Shown piece by piece: positions 7,647 to 15,649 of a stretch of 64,000 bases of DNA (within the stretch, counting starts at the first letter, position 1; each line of letters opens with the position of its first letter). The position numbers were made by a program, and so were the translations under genes. Origin of the DNA: Aromatoleum evansii. Its GTDB lineage: Bacteria; Pseudomonadota; Gammaproteobacteria; Burkholderiales; Rhodocyclaceae. The stretch is from assembly GCF_012910805.1 (NCBI RefSeq), contig NZ_WTVK01000019.1:1-64000 (forward strand), read 5' to 3'. The notes beneath the pieces were generated by a model, which searched no databases, had not been told where the DNA came from, and worked only from the letters and a program-made list of their open reading frames with translations.

Positions 7647-9374
7647 TCAGACTCCTTGTGCGCTTTCGATCAAATAGCGCCAGTGAAGGTGGAAGTCGCC
7701 TTCGTGCAGCTTCTCGTTGGCCTCGTCGACCCACGCTCTGCGCTGCGCGTTCGACTCGCTGAACCATGTGAGCTTCGCCATCAGTACCTCCAGCGTCAGT
7801 TCAACATGCGCCGCCGCATCAGCCTTGCCCTTTGCAGGAGGCCGGAACCGTTGCAGGATGACGCCGTTGAGAAAGCGCATGCTCGCGAGCGACCAAACGT
7901 AGTCTTCGCTGTCGACATCCCGGTGGTGCTCGCAGAAGAGACACCCGGCCGGTTGGGTGCAGTCGGCCTTGGGCGCCTCTGGCGGCAGCCCGGCCAGCGG
8001 CTTAGGCACCCCATCGCACACCCCCAGCGCGGGGCAGGGCGTCGGCTTCCCCGTCAGCCGGGGATCGTTTCTCTGCCAGAACTGGATCAGTTCAACCTGC
8101 GCCACCTGCAGACTCGGCTTTTCATAGACGCGCAGCAGGGTGCGCTGGGTGTGCTGGGCCTGCTCGGCGGTGAGTTCGGGGTTGCGTGACTGACGCAACA
8201 GCCAGTTCACACGGGTATTGCGAAGCATTTGCGGGCCGACAAACGGGATGCCCATCGGGGCGCAGATGTCTTCCCGTAATCGCTTGTAATCAGGGGGGGT
8301 CGAAGCTAAGGCCCCCATTGTGCGAACGAAGGGAAACAGGCGGTCGGAGGTTGCGCCAAACACGGCGTCCCGCCATGCCAAATATTCTTCAAAAACGGCC
8401 TTGTAGTCCCTGTAGATCTCGAACGCCACCTCACCCTTGCGCCGATCCTTGTATTCGCACACTTTGTACCCGTCAATCGAGGACGCGTAGCTGTACTGCG
8501 TGCGCCGCAGTTCGTGGGCTTGCGCGAGGTTCATGCCCGTCTGCCCAATGAACACCATCAACTCCGCCAAGATGCGCAGATTGACCAGCGGGTGGCGGGT
8601 GCGTAGCGTGCGATCCGCCTCGTGGTCAGCACGCGTCTGTAGAGTTGTTCTGGTATGGATCCGGTTCTTGTACCCCGGCTGGAGCGACGCCACGGTGCTT
8701 GGCGCTCGAAGCCCTGACCACTGTTCCAGCATGCGACCATCGCGTAGCCGTAGGGTGACGGGCAGGGGGCCCCAGACGGCTTCCAAGGGCAGGCTGTTGA
8801 TGACGTCGAGGCACAGATGGCCGAACGCGAAGGTGTCGGCGAGGTTCTGCTTATCGGCCGCAACCCCCGCTGCCCGCGCACCGTGGTTTTGCCATCGCAG
8901 ACGGGTGGTTCGGAACAGGGGCTGGCTGCGCTCCAGTGCCTCGTCGAGAATCGTCGCTACGACGTTTCCGCCGGCGCAGGCCGTGCTGTTCTCGATGGCC
9001 TTGAGACGAACACGATTCCGCAGATAGTCCGCCCAATGACGAAAGGTGTTTTCAACGGTTTCAAGCGACACCGCCTGCTCGAACTCGTCGGCCCAGGCGA
9101 AGAATTCTCTCAGATCGCTAAGGCAATTAAACGCCGATGACTTGGCGCCCCCACCCACCAGCCGCGCGGTCATCGCTGCGTGGATCAGTTTCACCAACTC
9201 CAGGCGTTCAACCAGCGGCCTGCCGAAGTCGCCCGCCGCCATCCGGTTGAAGACGGTGCGCACATTCGCTTTGGCCGCCCCCCGGTATAGCAGCACGCGG
9301 AGATCCCAGCGGGTTTCCCGTAGCCCGTACTTCACCATCGGGAAGGTCAGATCGGGAATGACGACGTCACGCAT
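7647..9374 (-). CDS. Tyrosine-recombinase-fold protein, Tfp-like (575 aa)
   Basis: Shares the recombinase fold, but the first catalytic arginine appears lost: the box reads GQTGMNLAQAHELRR where active enzymes have a GLR.SE type motif. The HxxR box is also altered (MLRNTRVNWLL), while the last part AQHTQRTLLRVYEKPS keeps His and Tyr. A Cys-rich stretch (PALGVCDGVP, CTQPAGCLFCEHH) follows. The second member of SE-type quartets is likewise a recombinase-fold protein with incomplete catalytic residues. It lies 14 bases after the IntA-like gene. Confidence 0.8.
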   Translation of the reverse strand: MRDVVIPDLTFPMVKYGLRETRWDLRVLLYRGAAKANVRTVFNRMAAGDFGRPLVERLELVKLIHAAMTARLVGGGAKSSAFNCLSDLREFFAWADEFEQAVSLETVENTFRHWADYLRNRVRLKAIENSTACAGGNVVATILDEALERSQPLFRTTRLRWQNHGARAAGVAADKQNLADTFAFGHLCLDVINSLPLEAVWGPLPVTLRLRDGRMLEQWSGLRAPSTVASLQPGYKNRIHTRTTLQTRADHEADRTLRTRHPLVNLRILAELMVFIGQTGMNLAQAHELRRTQYSYASSIDGYKVCEYKDRRKGEVAFEIYRDYKAVFEEYLAWRDAVFGATSDRLFPFVRTMGALASTPPDYKRLREDICAPMGIPFVGPQMLRNTRVNWLLRQSRNPELTAEQAQHTQRTLLRVYEKPSLQVAQVELIQFWQRNDPRLTGKPTPCPALGVCDGVPKPLAGLPPEAPKADCTQPAGCLFCEHHRDVDSEDYVWSLASMRFLNGVILQRFRPPAKGKADAAAHVELTLEVLMAKLTWFSESNAQRRAWVDEANEKLHEGDFHLHWRYLIESAQGV

Positions 9375-9387
9375 GGGTCATCCCCGA

Positions 9388-10626
9388 TTATCGGGTCTGT
9401 AGCCCGAGGAAGGCTTGCGTGAACGCATTGGCAACCTCGATCTTGGCCTCGGTGTGCTCGATGAAGGTGATGTAGCGAAAGGTTGTGGAGGCGTCTTTGT
9501 GATGCATCGCCCGCTTAACAAACTCGACGGACGCCTTGACCGATGCTTTTTCGAGGCAAATCGTCGCCAGCCAAGTGCCAAAGGTGGCGCGCGTCTGATG
9601 AAACTTGAAGGCTTGAAGAAACTTCAAGCCTGCCGCTTGCCCGGAGCGGCGCAGCGTGACCATTTCCCGGTCGACGGCAGCGACCGAATAAGGGTTGGAA
9701 TGGCGCGTCAGGAAGAGATAGGACATATTTTGGGGTGCTTTAATGACCCGATCCAGGCGACGCGGGGACGCCGCATACTTCTTCAGCATCGTCATCCACT
9801 CGTCTGGGATCATTAAATGCCCTTCGACATCGAATTTGGTGGCAATGCCTGTTCCCGGCCCCACGGGAATCGACCACATGCCCGACACATCTGGATCGCG
9901 TAAAGCATCCTCAAGCGCCTGCACGCGCAGCGTCGTGATCGTGCCAAGCCGCGCTCCAGTGAAGAAGCCGACCATCAGCATCAGGTGCAGTTCTTCGGAG
10001 CAATTCTCCTTGGCGAATTGCAGCAGTTCGGTCATGTGCTGACGCGAGATCGGCAGCAGTCCGTCTTCCAGTCGTAGGCCGGGACGTGCACGATTTGGGA
10101 TGGAGAGATCGGTCGTCAAACGATTCATCGTGCGCTCGAACCCAGCGGTATCGAAATAGCGCACGACCACTGCCTTGTCCTGCCACTTGGGCGCGTCCCT
10201 ACTGATGAATTGGCGACCCGCCGCGTAACGGTAGAAGCGGATTGCAGCGCGCATGCGGGCCGTGGTCGTCGAGGGACGTAAGTAGCCATGATCACGGGAA
10301 TCGACCAACTCACCCCGGTAGCGCTCCAGCACCCGCTCCGCCTTCGTTTGCGGAAAGTGCCGCCAGTCAATCTGCTCCTGCTCCAGCCAGATTGCGTACT
10401 TGTGAAGATGCTCCATGAGGCGGGTTAGCGTCTCGATCTTCACCTCCCGATTGCGCGCCACTTCTAGCGAAAACAGATTGGCTTCGGGCCACGGCTGCCC
10501 GTCATCCCAAAAGATCTGGGGCAAGCGATCCACCGTGCGCACGGACGGCTCCTTTACCCACTCGATGGATCCAGAGGATATGACAGGTCGCTTCGGGCGG
10601 TAACGGATGTACTCAAGTCGTGCCAT
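9388..10626 (-). CDS. Tyrosine site-specific recombinase, IntA-like (412 aa)
   Basis: Tyrosine recombinase with an N-terminal SAM-like DNA-binding region and a catalytic domain from about residue 200. Arg is in GFFTGARLGTITTLRV, HxxR in FHQTRATFGTWLATI, and His and Tyr in MHHKDASTTFRYI. It is the first of three recombinase genes in tandem, all minus strand with minimal spacing. Its ATG overlaps the stop of the upstream small DNA-binding protein (TGATG at 10624-10628). Likely acts with the next two proteins on the element's ends. Confidence 0.85.
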   Translation of the reverse strand: MARLEYIRYRPKRPVISSGSIEWVKEPSVRTVDRLPQIFWDDGQPWPEANLFSLEVARNREVKIETLTRLMEHLHKYAIWLEQEQIDWRHFPQTKAERVLERYRGELVDSRDHGYLRPSTTTARMRAAIRFYRYAAGRQFISRDAPKWQDKAVVVRYFDTAGFERTMNRLTTDLSIPNRARPGLRLEDGLLPISRQHMTELLQFAKENCSEELHLMLMVGFFTGARLGTITTLRVQALEDALRDPDVSGMWSIPVGPGTGIATKFDVEGHLMIPDEWMTMLKKYAASPRRLDRVIKAPQNMSYLFLTRHSNPYSVAAVDREMVTLRRSGQAAGLKFLQAFKFHQTRATFGTWLATICLEKASVKASVEFVKRAMHHKDASTTFRYITFIEHTEAKIEVANAFTQAFLGLQTR

Positions 10627-11051
10627 CAGTTCGAATCCTCATCATGAGCAGAGTGATTTCCGACCGTGCCGGCGGAGTCACTGCGAGGTGCCTCACAGCT
10701 ACGACCAGCCAGGCCGCCTTCTTGGCTCTGGCAGCTAGTTTCGCGCAGCCGACCTAGCCAGCGAGCGATGTCGATGGCGAGCGCAAATCGTCGGCGGCGA
10801 TGAGGAATGTGAATAATCGGTACAGGCAGGCATCCGCGCTTCGCGGCCTGACGAAACGCTTCGCCGCTCGCGTAGCCCAAGAGGCGCCACAGATTGGCTC
10901 CCCCGATGAGCGGTCCATTCCGTGAGGTGAGATCGGAAGCGATTGCCCGTTCAATTTCATTCCTTGCAGTGCTGGTCACGACTTGTTCGCCTTCGACACG
11001 CATCGGCGGCGAGTATCGGGACAGCCACTGCGGGCGTCCATGTGGCACCAT
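10626..11051 (-). CDS. Putative excisionase-like DNA-binding protein (141 aa)
   Basis: First gene of the recombinase operon. The middle carries a MerR/AlpA-like pattern: LIGGANLWRLLGYASGEAFRQA, then RGCLPVPII and RRRRFALAIDIARWLGRL, as in small winged-helix regulators and excisionases. The tail is low complexity. The stop is fused to the start of the IntA-like gene. The start is uncertain (ATG at 11051, 11003 or 11156); none has a strong ribosome-binding site. The opposite gene starts at 11080, so the promoters must overlap. Confidence 0.55.
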   Translation of the reverse strand: MVPHGRPQWLSRYSPPMRVEGEQVVTSTARNEIERAIASDLTSRNGPLIGGANLWRLLGYASGEAFRQAAKRGCLPVPIIHIPHRRRRFALAIDIARWLGRLRETSCQSQEGGLAGRSCEAPRSDSAGTVGNHSAHDEDSN

Positions 11052-11079
11052 CTCTACTAATGTCGTGACACTAACTGAA

Positions 11080-11880
11080 ATGGCATACAAAGACAGCGTA
11101 AGAAGAAGGCCTCCTCGCCACCCAGCCGAGTCTTTCCGGGTCAAGGCCTGGTTCAACGCCGTGGCGCTGCGTTCAGGAAAGACGGCTTATGCGTTGGAGC
11201 TGGAGTTTGCCCGGCCCGAAAGCATCCTGCGGTTCGAGGAGGGCACTGTGCAGCGCCCAAGCCTCTGGGATAAGTACGCGCGCGGCGAGGTTACGCCGGG
11301 AAGGGACAGGCTCACCCTGGACGACCAGAAGCCGAACCTGGTTGACCGGGTGGAAGACCGTTATCCTGGATCGGCATACTGGCTCAGGCACCCGTTCTGG
11401 GCTGCGCTTCAACTGGCTATGGTGCCGATGAAACACTCCGCTCCGTTGGAGACCGTGAACGGATGGATGGAGAAGTTGCATGGCGAGGCCGCGGCCGCGG
11501 CCGCGCTCTTCGCTGATGCTCCGCCGCAGGCAGGGACGCCGTTCCGGCGCCGTGCGGTCGATTTTCATTGCCTCGACCGACTATCCGATCTTGGGACCTT
11601 TGATGGCGCTGCAGCGCTGATGCTGCTGCTGCGCGAGGCGATGTTGTTTCAGGATGCGGAGCGCTACGAGAGGCTTCTCCAGGAAATGCACCATTATGAT
11701 TCCTGGTTTGCTACGTGGCCGGAAACAGCGCCGTTCCATCGCGAGCTCCTCAACTATCTTGACGCTCGCTTCGGTCGGATGTTGCTCCCGGATGGGCGCG
11801 TAGGCTGGAAGTATCTCCGGCGTGACTGGACGCTCCACCAGGAGAACTGGTGGAAGATGCGTCCGCTGCCGCCTGAATGA
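11080..11880 (+). CDS. Hypothetical protein divergent from recombinase operon (266 aa)
   Basis: Not recognised. A basic N-terminus precedes a helical segment (FRVKAWFNAVALRSGKTAYALELEF) and a region reading LWDKYARGEVTPGRD that resembles proteins with a small DNA- or peptide-binding helical start. The C-terminal half is rich in Trp, Leu and Arg. It ends where an ATG in the hsdM frame begins (ATGA at 11877), so it is probably co-transcribed with the R-M genes. There is no Shine-Dalgarno before ATG 11080. Confidence 0.6.
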   Translation: MAYKDSVRRRPPRHPAESFRVKAWFNAVALRSGKTAYALELEFARPESILRFEEGTVQRPSLWDKYARGEVTPGRDRLTLDDQKPNLVDRVEDRYPGSAYWLRHPFWAALQLAMVPMKHSAPLETVNGWMEKLHGEAAAAAALFADAPPQAGTPFRRRAVDFHCLDRLSDLGTFDGAAALMLLLREAMLFQDAERYERLLQEMHHYDSWFATWPETAPFHRELLNYLDARFGRMLLPDGRVGWKYLRRDWTLHQENWWKMRPLPPE

Positions 11881-11996
11881 AACCGCCCGAATGCTCATCC
11901 GAACCGGTAACTGGTAAGAAGGCACGACATTCATGCCCGTGGCGTCCGGGCTCCCATTTCATCACGGGCCGCTGCCCAGAGAAGATTTCAAGGCAT

Positions 11997-14348
11997 ATGG
12001 ATCACTCAGTACACAACAAGATCGTCAGCTTCATCTGGTCAATCGCTGACGACTGCCTCAGGGATGTTTTCGTGCGCGGCAAGTACCGCGATGTCATCCT
12101 GCCGATGTTCGTCCTGCGCCGTCTGGACTGCCTGCTGGAGCCCAGCAAGGAAGCGGTGCTCGAAGAGGTCCGCTTCCAGCGTGAAGACGCGGAAATGGCC
12201 GACCTCGATCCGCATGGACTGCGTGAGGCATCGTGCTACGTGTTCTACAACACCTCCCGCTTCACCCTGAAGTCGCTGCTGGGCAACCCGTCGCAGCTGG
12301 AAGCCAACCTCAAGAACTACCTCGATGGCTTCTCGGACAACGTGAAGGAGATCGTCGAGAAGTTCGACCTGCGCAACCAAATTCGCAAGATGGCGCAGTC
12401 GGACGTGCTGCATGACGTGATCGAGAAGTTCGTTTCCGACGAGATCAACCTCAGCCCCAACGACCGTAAGGGCCCGGATGGGCGCACCCAGCCGGGACTG
12501 TCCAACTTGGGCATGGGCTACGTCTTCGAGGAACTGATCCGCAAGTTCAACGAAGAAAACAACGAAGAGGCCGGTGAGCACTTCACGCCCCGTGAGGTGA
12601 TCAAGCTCATGACCAATCTGGTCTTCATCCCGGCCAAGGATCAACTGCCCAACCCGCTGACCATCTATGACCCGGCTTGCGGCAGCGGCGGCATGCTCAC
12701 CGAGTCGCAGGACTTCATCACCGACCCGGAAGGCGAGATCAAGGCCAAGGTGGGCGTGTTCCTCTACGGCAAGGAAGTGAACCCGGAAACTTACGCCATC
12801 TGCAAGTCAGACATGATGATTAAGGGCAACGACCCGGGGAAAATCAAGTTCGGCTCCACGCTGGCGACCGACGATTTCTCGGGCACTCGCTTCGATTTCA
12901 TGCTGACGAATCCGCCCTACGGCAAGAGCTGGAAGAGCGATCAGAAGAGCATCGTCGATGGCAAGGACGTGATCGACCATCGTTTTCAGGTGAACTTGTC
13001 GGACTACACCGGTGAAATCCACGATTTCTACCCGGCAATCCCCCGTTCGTCCGACGGCCAGCTCCTGTTCATGATGGAGATGGTCAACAAGATGAAGCGA
13101 CGCAGCGACAGCCCGATGGGTTCGCGCATCGCTTCTGTCCACAACGGCTCGGCCCTGTTCACCGGGGACGCTGGCAGCGGTGAGAGCAACATCCGCCGCC
13201 ACATCATCGAGAACGACTACCTCGAAGCCATCATCCAGCTGCCGAACAACCTGTTCTACAACACCGGCATCACCACCTACGTTTGGGTCCTTTCCAACCA
13301 CAAGGCCGACAAGCGCAAGGGTAAGGTGCAGCTGATCGACGCCAGCAACCTGTACCAGAAGCTGCGCAAGAATCTGGGCGAGAAGAACTGCGAGTTCACC
13401 GACGAGCACATCCATCAGATCACCCAGCTGTACCTGGAAATGCCGAACGACGGCATTTCCAAAGTCTTCAACAACCGCGACTTCGGCTACTACAAGGTCA
13501 CGGTGGAGCGCCCGCTGCGACTGGCCGCACAATTCAGCGCCGAGCGCATTGCTACGCTGCGCTTCACGCCGGGCATGCAGGACATCATGGAGTGGGTGTA
13601 CGGCAAGTACGGCGAAGAGGTTTACACCGGCTTGAAGGCGCACACCGAGGCCATCGAAGCCCACCTTGAACGTGAAGAGATCGCCCTCTCACCCAAGAAC
13701 CGTAAGGAACTGCTTTCCGAAGCGACATGGCGCGAGCAACGCGACATCATGCAGGCTGCGCAGCAACTGTCCGAGAAGATCGGCAGCGGCGAATTCCTCG
13801 ACTTCAATCGCTTCGAGGGCATCGTCGATGACACCCTCAAAGCGCTGGGCCTGAAGCTGCCCTCGTCAGCCCGCAAGCAAATCCTCAACGCCGTCAGCTG
13901 GCGCCACGAACGGGCCGAGAAGGTCATCAAGAAAGTCTCCAAGCTTAACGCGGCAAAGCTGGGCGACCTGCTGTTCCAGCTGGGCACGACCAGCGACAAG
14001 CTTGGCGACTATGGCTACATGGCGACACCAACCGGAGAGTACATCGAGTACGAGCCGGACAGCGAATTGCGCGACACCGAAAACGTCCCGCTGGCGCTCG
14101 ACAGCAGCTTGTCCGCGTCCAGCGTGATCCACGACTACTTCATCCGAGAAGTGCGCCCGCATGTGGATGAAGCTTGGATCGCCATCGACAAGACCGTGAT
14201 CGGCTACGAGATCAGCTTCAACAAGTATTTCTACCAGCACAAGCCGCTGCGCAGCCTAGAGGAAGTCACGGCGGAAATCTTGGCGCTGGAAGCTGAAACC
14301 GATGGCCTGCTCAAGCAGTTGGTGACCTTTGTTGGGGGCGCGAAGTAA
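11997..14348 (+). CDS. hsdM: Type I restriction enzyme methylase subunit HsdM (783 aa)
   Basis: N6-adenine methyltransferase subunit that, with HsdS, protects host sites. The N-terminal HsdM helical domain is followed by the SAM-binding motif DPACGSGGM near residue 225 and the catalytic motif TNPPYGKSW near residue 304. The C-terminal third is longer than in classical HsdM and includes a coiled region. The start at 11997 (MDHSVHNKIVSFIW) fits the family; an upstream in-frame ATG at 11877 would add 40 atypical residues. The stop overlaps the hsdS start by one base (TAATG). Confidence 0.95.
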   Translation: MDHSVHNKIVSFIWSIADDCLRDVFVRGKYRDVILPMFVLRRLDCLLEPSKEAVLEEVRFQREDAEMADLDPHGLREASCYVFYNTSRFTLKSLLGNPSQLEANLKNYLDGFSDNVKEIVEKFDLRNQIRKMAQSDVLHDVIEKFVSDEINLSPNDRKGPDGRTQPGLSNLGMGYVFEELIRKFNEENNEEAGEHFTPREVIKLMTNLVFIPAKDQLPNPLTIYDPACGSGGMLTESQDFITDPEGEIKAKVGVFLYGKEVNPETYAICKSDMMIKGNDPGKIKFGSTLATDDFSGTRFDFMLTNPPYGKSWKSDQKSIVDGKDVIDHRFQVNLSDYTGEIHDFYPAIPRSSDGQLLFMMEMVNKMKRRSDSPMGSRIASVHNGSALFTGDAGSGESNIRRHIIENDYLEAIIQLPNNLFYNTGITTYVWVLSNHKADKRKGKVQLIDASNLYQKLRKNLGEKNCEFTDEHIHQITQLYLEMPNDGISKVFNNRDFGYYKVTVERPLRLAAQFSAERIATLRFTPGMQDIMEWVYGKYGEEVYTGLKAHTEAIEAHLEREEIALSPKNRKELLSEATWREQRDIMQAAQQLSEKIGSGEFLDFNRFEGIVDDTLKALGLKLPSSARKQILNAVSWRHERAEKVIKKVSKLNAAKLGDLLFQLGTTSDKLGDYGYMATPTGEYIEYEPDSELRDTENVPLALDSSLSASSVIHDYFIREVRPHVDEAWIAIDKTVIGYEISFNKYFYQHKPLRSLEEVTAEILALEAETDGLLKQLVTFVGGAK

Positions 14349-15637
14349 TGCAGCGCTACGAGAACTACAAGCCGAGTGATGTTGCGTGGTTGGGTGATGT
14401 TCCAACGCATTGGGACGTTCAACCGCTTCGTGCAGTGACCTCACTCAAATCCGACAAGAACAGGCCTGAGCTGCCTGTCTTGTCTGTCTACCGAGAGTAC
14501 GGCGTCATCCTTAAGGACTCTCGTGACGACAACCACAATGCGACTTCACTCGACACGAGCACCTACAAGGTCGTGAAGCCTGGCGATCTTGTCGTCAACA
14601 AGATGAAGGCATGGCAAGGCTCGATGGGTGTGAGTGCGTACGACGGAATTGTCAGCCCAGCGTACATCACCTGCGCAACAAGAGCTGATCGAGTTCGACC
14701 GCAGTATCTTCACTACTTGCTGCGCTCGTCAGCGCTGATCGGTGTTTACAACTCGTTGTCCTACGGCGTGCGAGTCGGGCAGTGGGACATGCACTACGAG
14801 GATTTCAAACAGATTCCGATTCCTTTGCCACCTCAGGAAGAACAAGAACGCATCGTTAGCTTCCTCGACCAGAAAATCGCCGAGATCGATGCCGCAATTG
14901 CGAAGAAAGAGCGTCAGGCTAGCTTACTCAAAGAGCAGCAATTCAAACTCATTAATCTCGCCGTAACCAAGGGGCTAGATCCATGCGCCGCGATGATTTC
15001 AGGGGGTACGGAGTGGATTGACTCCCCCCCTGCGCATTGGCAGCTCATGCGCATTAAGCACGTACTTCATGCCATTGTCGATACAGAGCACAAAACACCG
15101 CCAATGTTCGACGAAGGGCCTGCGTTAATGGTGCGAACAAGCAATGTCAAGAATGGCGAGCTCGTCTTAAATAATGCGAAGTATACGGATGAACAAACCT
15201 ATCGAAGATGGACCCGTCGAGCCGTTCCTGTGCCCGGAGATATCCTTTTCACGCGTGAAGCACCCGCTGGTGAAGCCTGTGTATTGCCTGAAGGAATCAA
15301 GGCTGCAATCGGGCAGAGAATGGTGCTTTTCAAAGTTAATCCGGAACGGCTAGACCCGCACTTCGCAGTCCATTCCATCTATTCAGGGGCTGCCAAGGCA
15401 TTTATCGAGTTGCTCAGCGTTGGCTCAACCGTTGCGCATTTCAATATGTCCGACATTGGAAATATCCCGCTGTTGCTCCCGCCGCTGCAAGAACAAAAAG
15501 CAATCTCACTGAGGATCAAATCAATACAAGATCAGTTTCAGCCTTTGATCAAATCTGTCGAAAGAGGCGTTGAGCGACTTCAAGAGCTGAAGCGCACGAT
15601 GATTGCATCGGTAGTACTTGGTCAAGTCAAGATTTGA
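14348..15637 (+). CDS. hsdS: Type I restriction specificity subunit HsdS (429 aa)
   Basis: DNA-recognition subunit with two target-recognition domains separated by conserved helical spacers. The first TRD ends in the PLPPQEEQERIVSFLD motif and a coiled coil (IAEIDAAIAKKERQASLL). The second begins near WIDSPPAHWQLMRI and ends in the matching LLPPLQEQKAISLRI spacer. Each TRD reads half of a bipartite site, which cannot be predicted here. Directly coupled to hsdM and 12 bases before hsdR. Confidence 0.95.
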   Translation: MQRYENYKPSDVAWLGDVPTHWDVQPLRAVTSLKSDKNRPELPVLSVYREYGVILKDSRDDNHNATSLDTSTYKVVKPGDLVVNKMKAWQGSMGVSAYDGIVSPAYITCATRADRVRPQYLHYLLRSSALIGVYNSLSYGVRVGQWDMHYEDFKQIPIPLPPQEEQERIVSFLDQKIAEIDAAIAKKERQASLLKEQQFKLINLAVTKGLDPCAAMISGGTEWIDSPPAHWQLMRIKHVLHAIVDTEHKTPPMFDEGPALMVRTSNVKNGELVLNNAKYTDEQTYRRWTRRAVPVPGDILFTREAPAGEACVLPEGIKAAIGQRMVLFKVNPERLDPHFAVHSIYSGAAKAFIELLSVGSTVAHFNMSDIGNIPLLLPPLQEQKAISLRIKSIQDQFQPLIKSVERGVERLQELKRTMIASVVLGQVKI

Positions 15638-15649
15638 GGGGGAAGAGGA

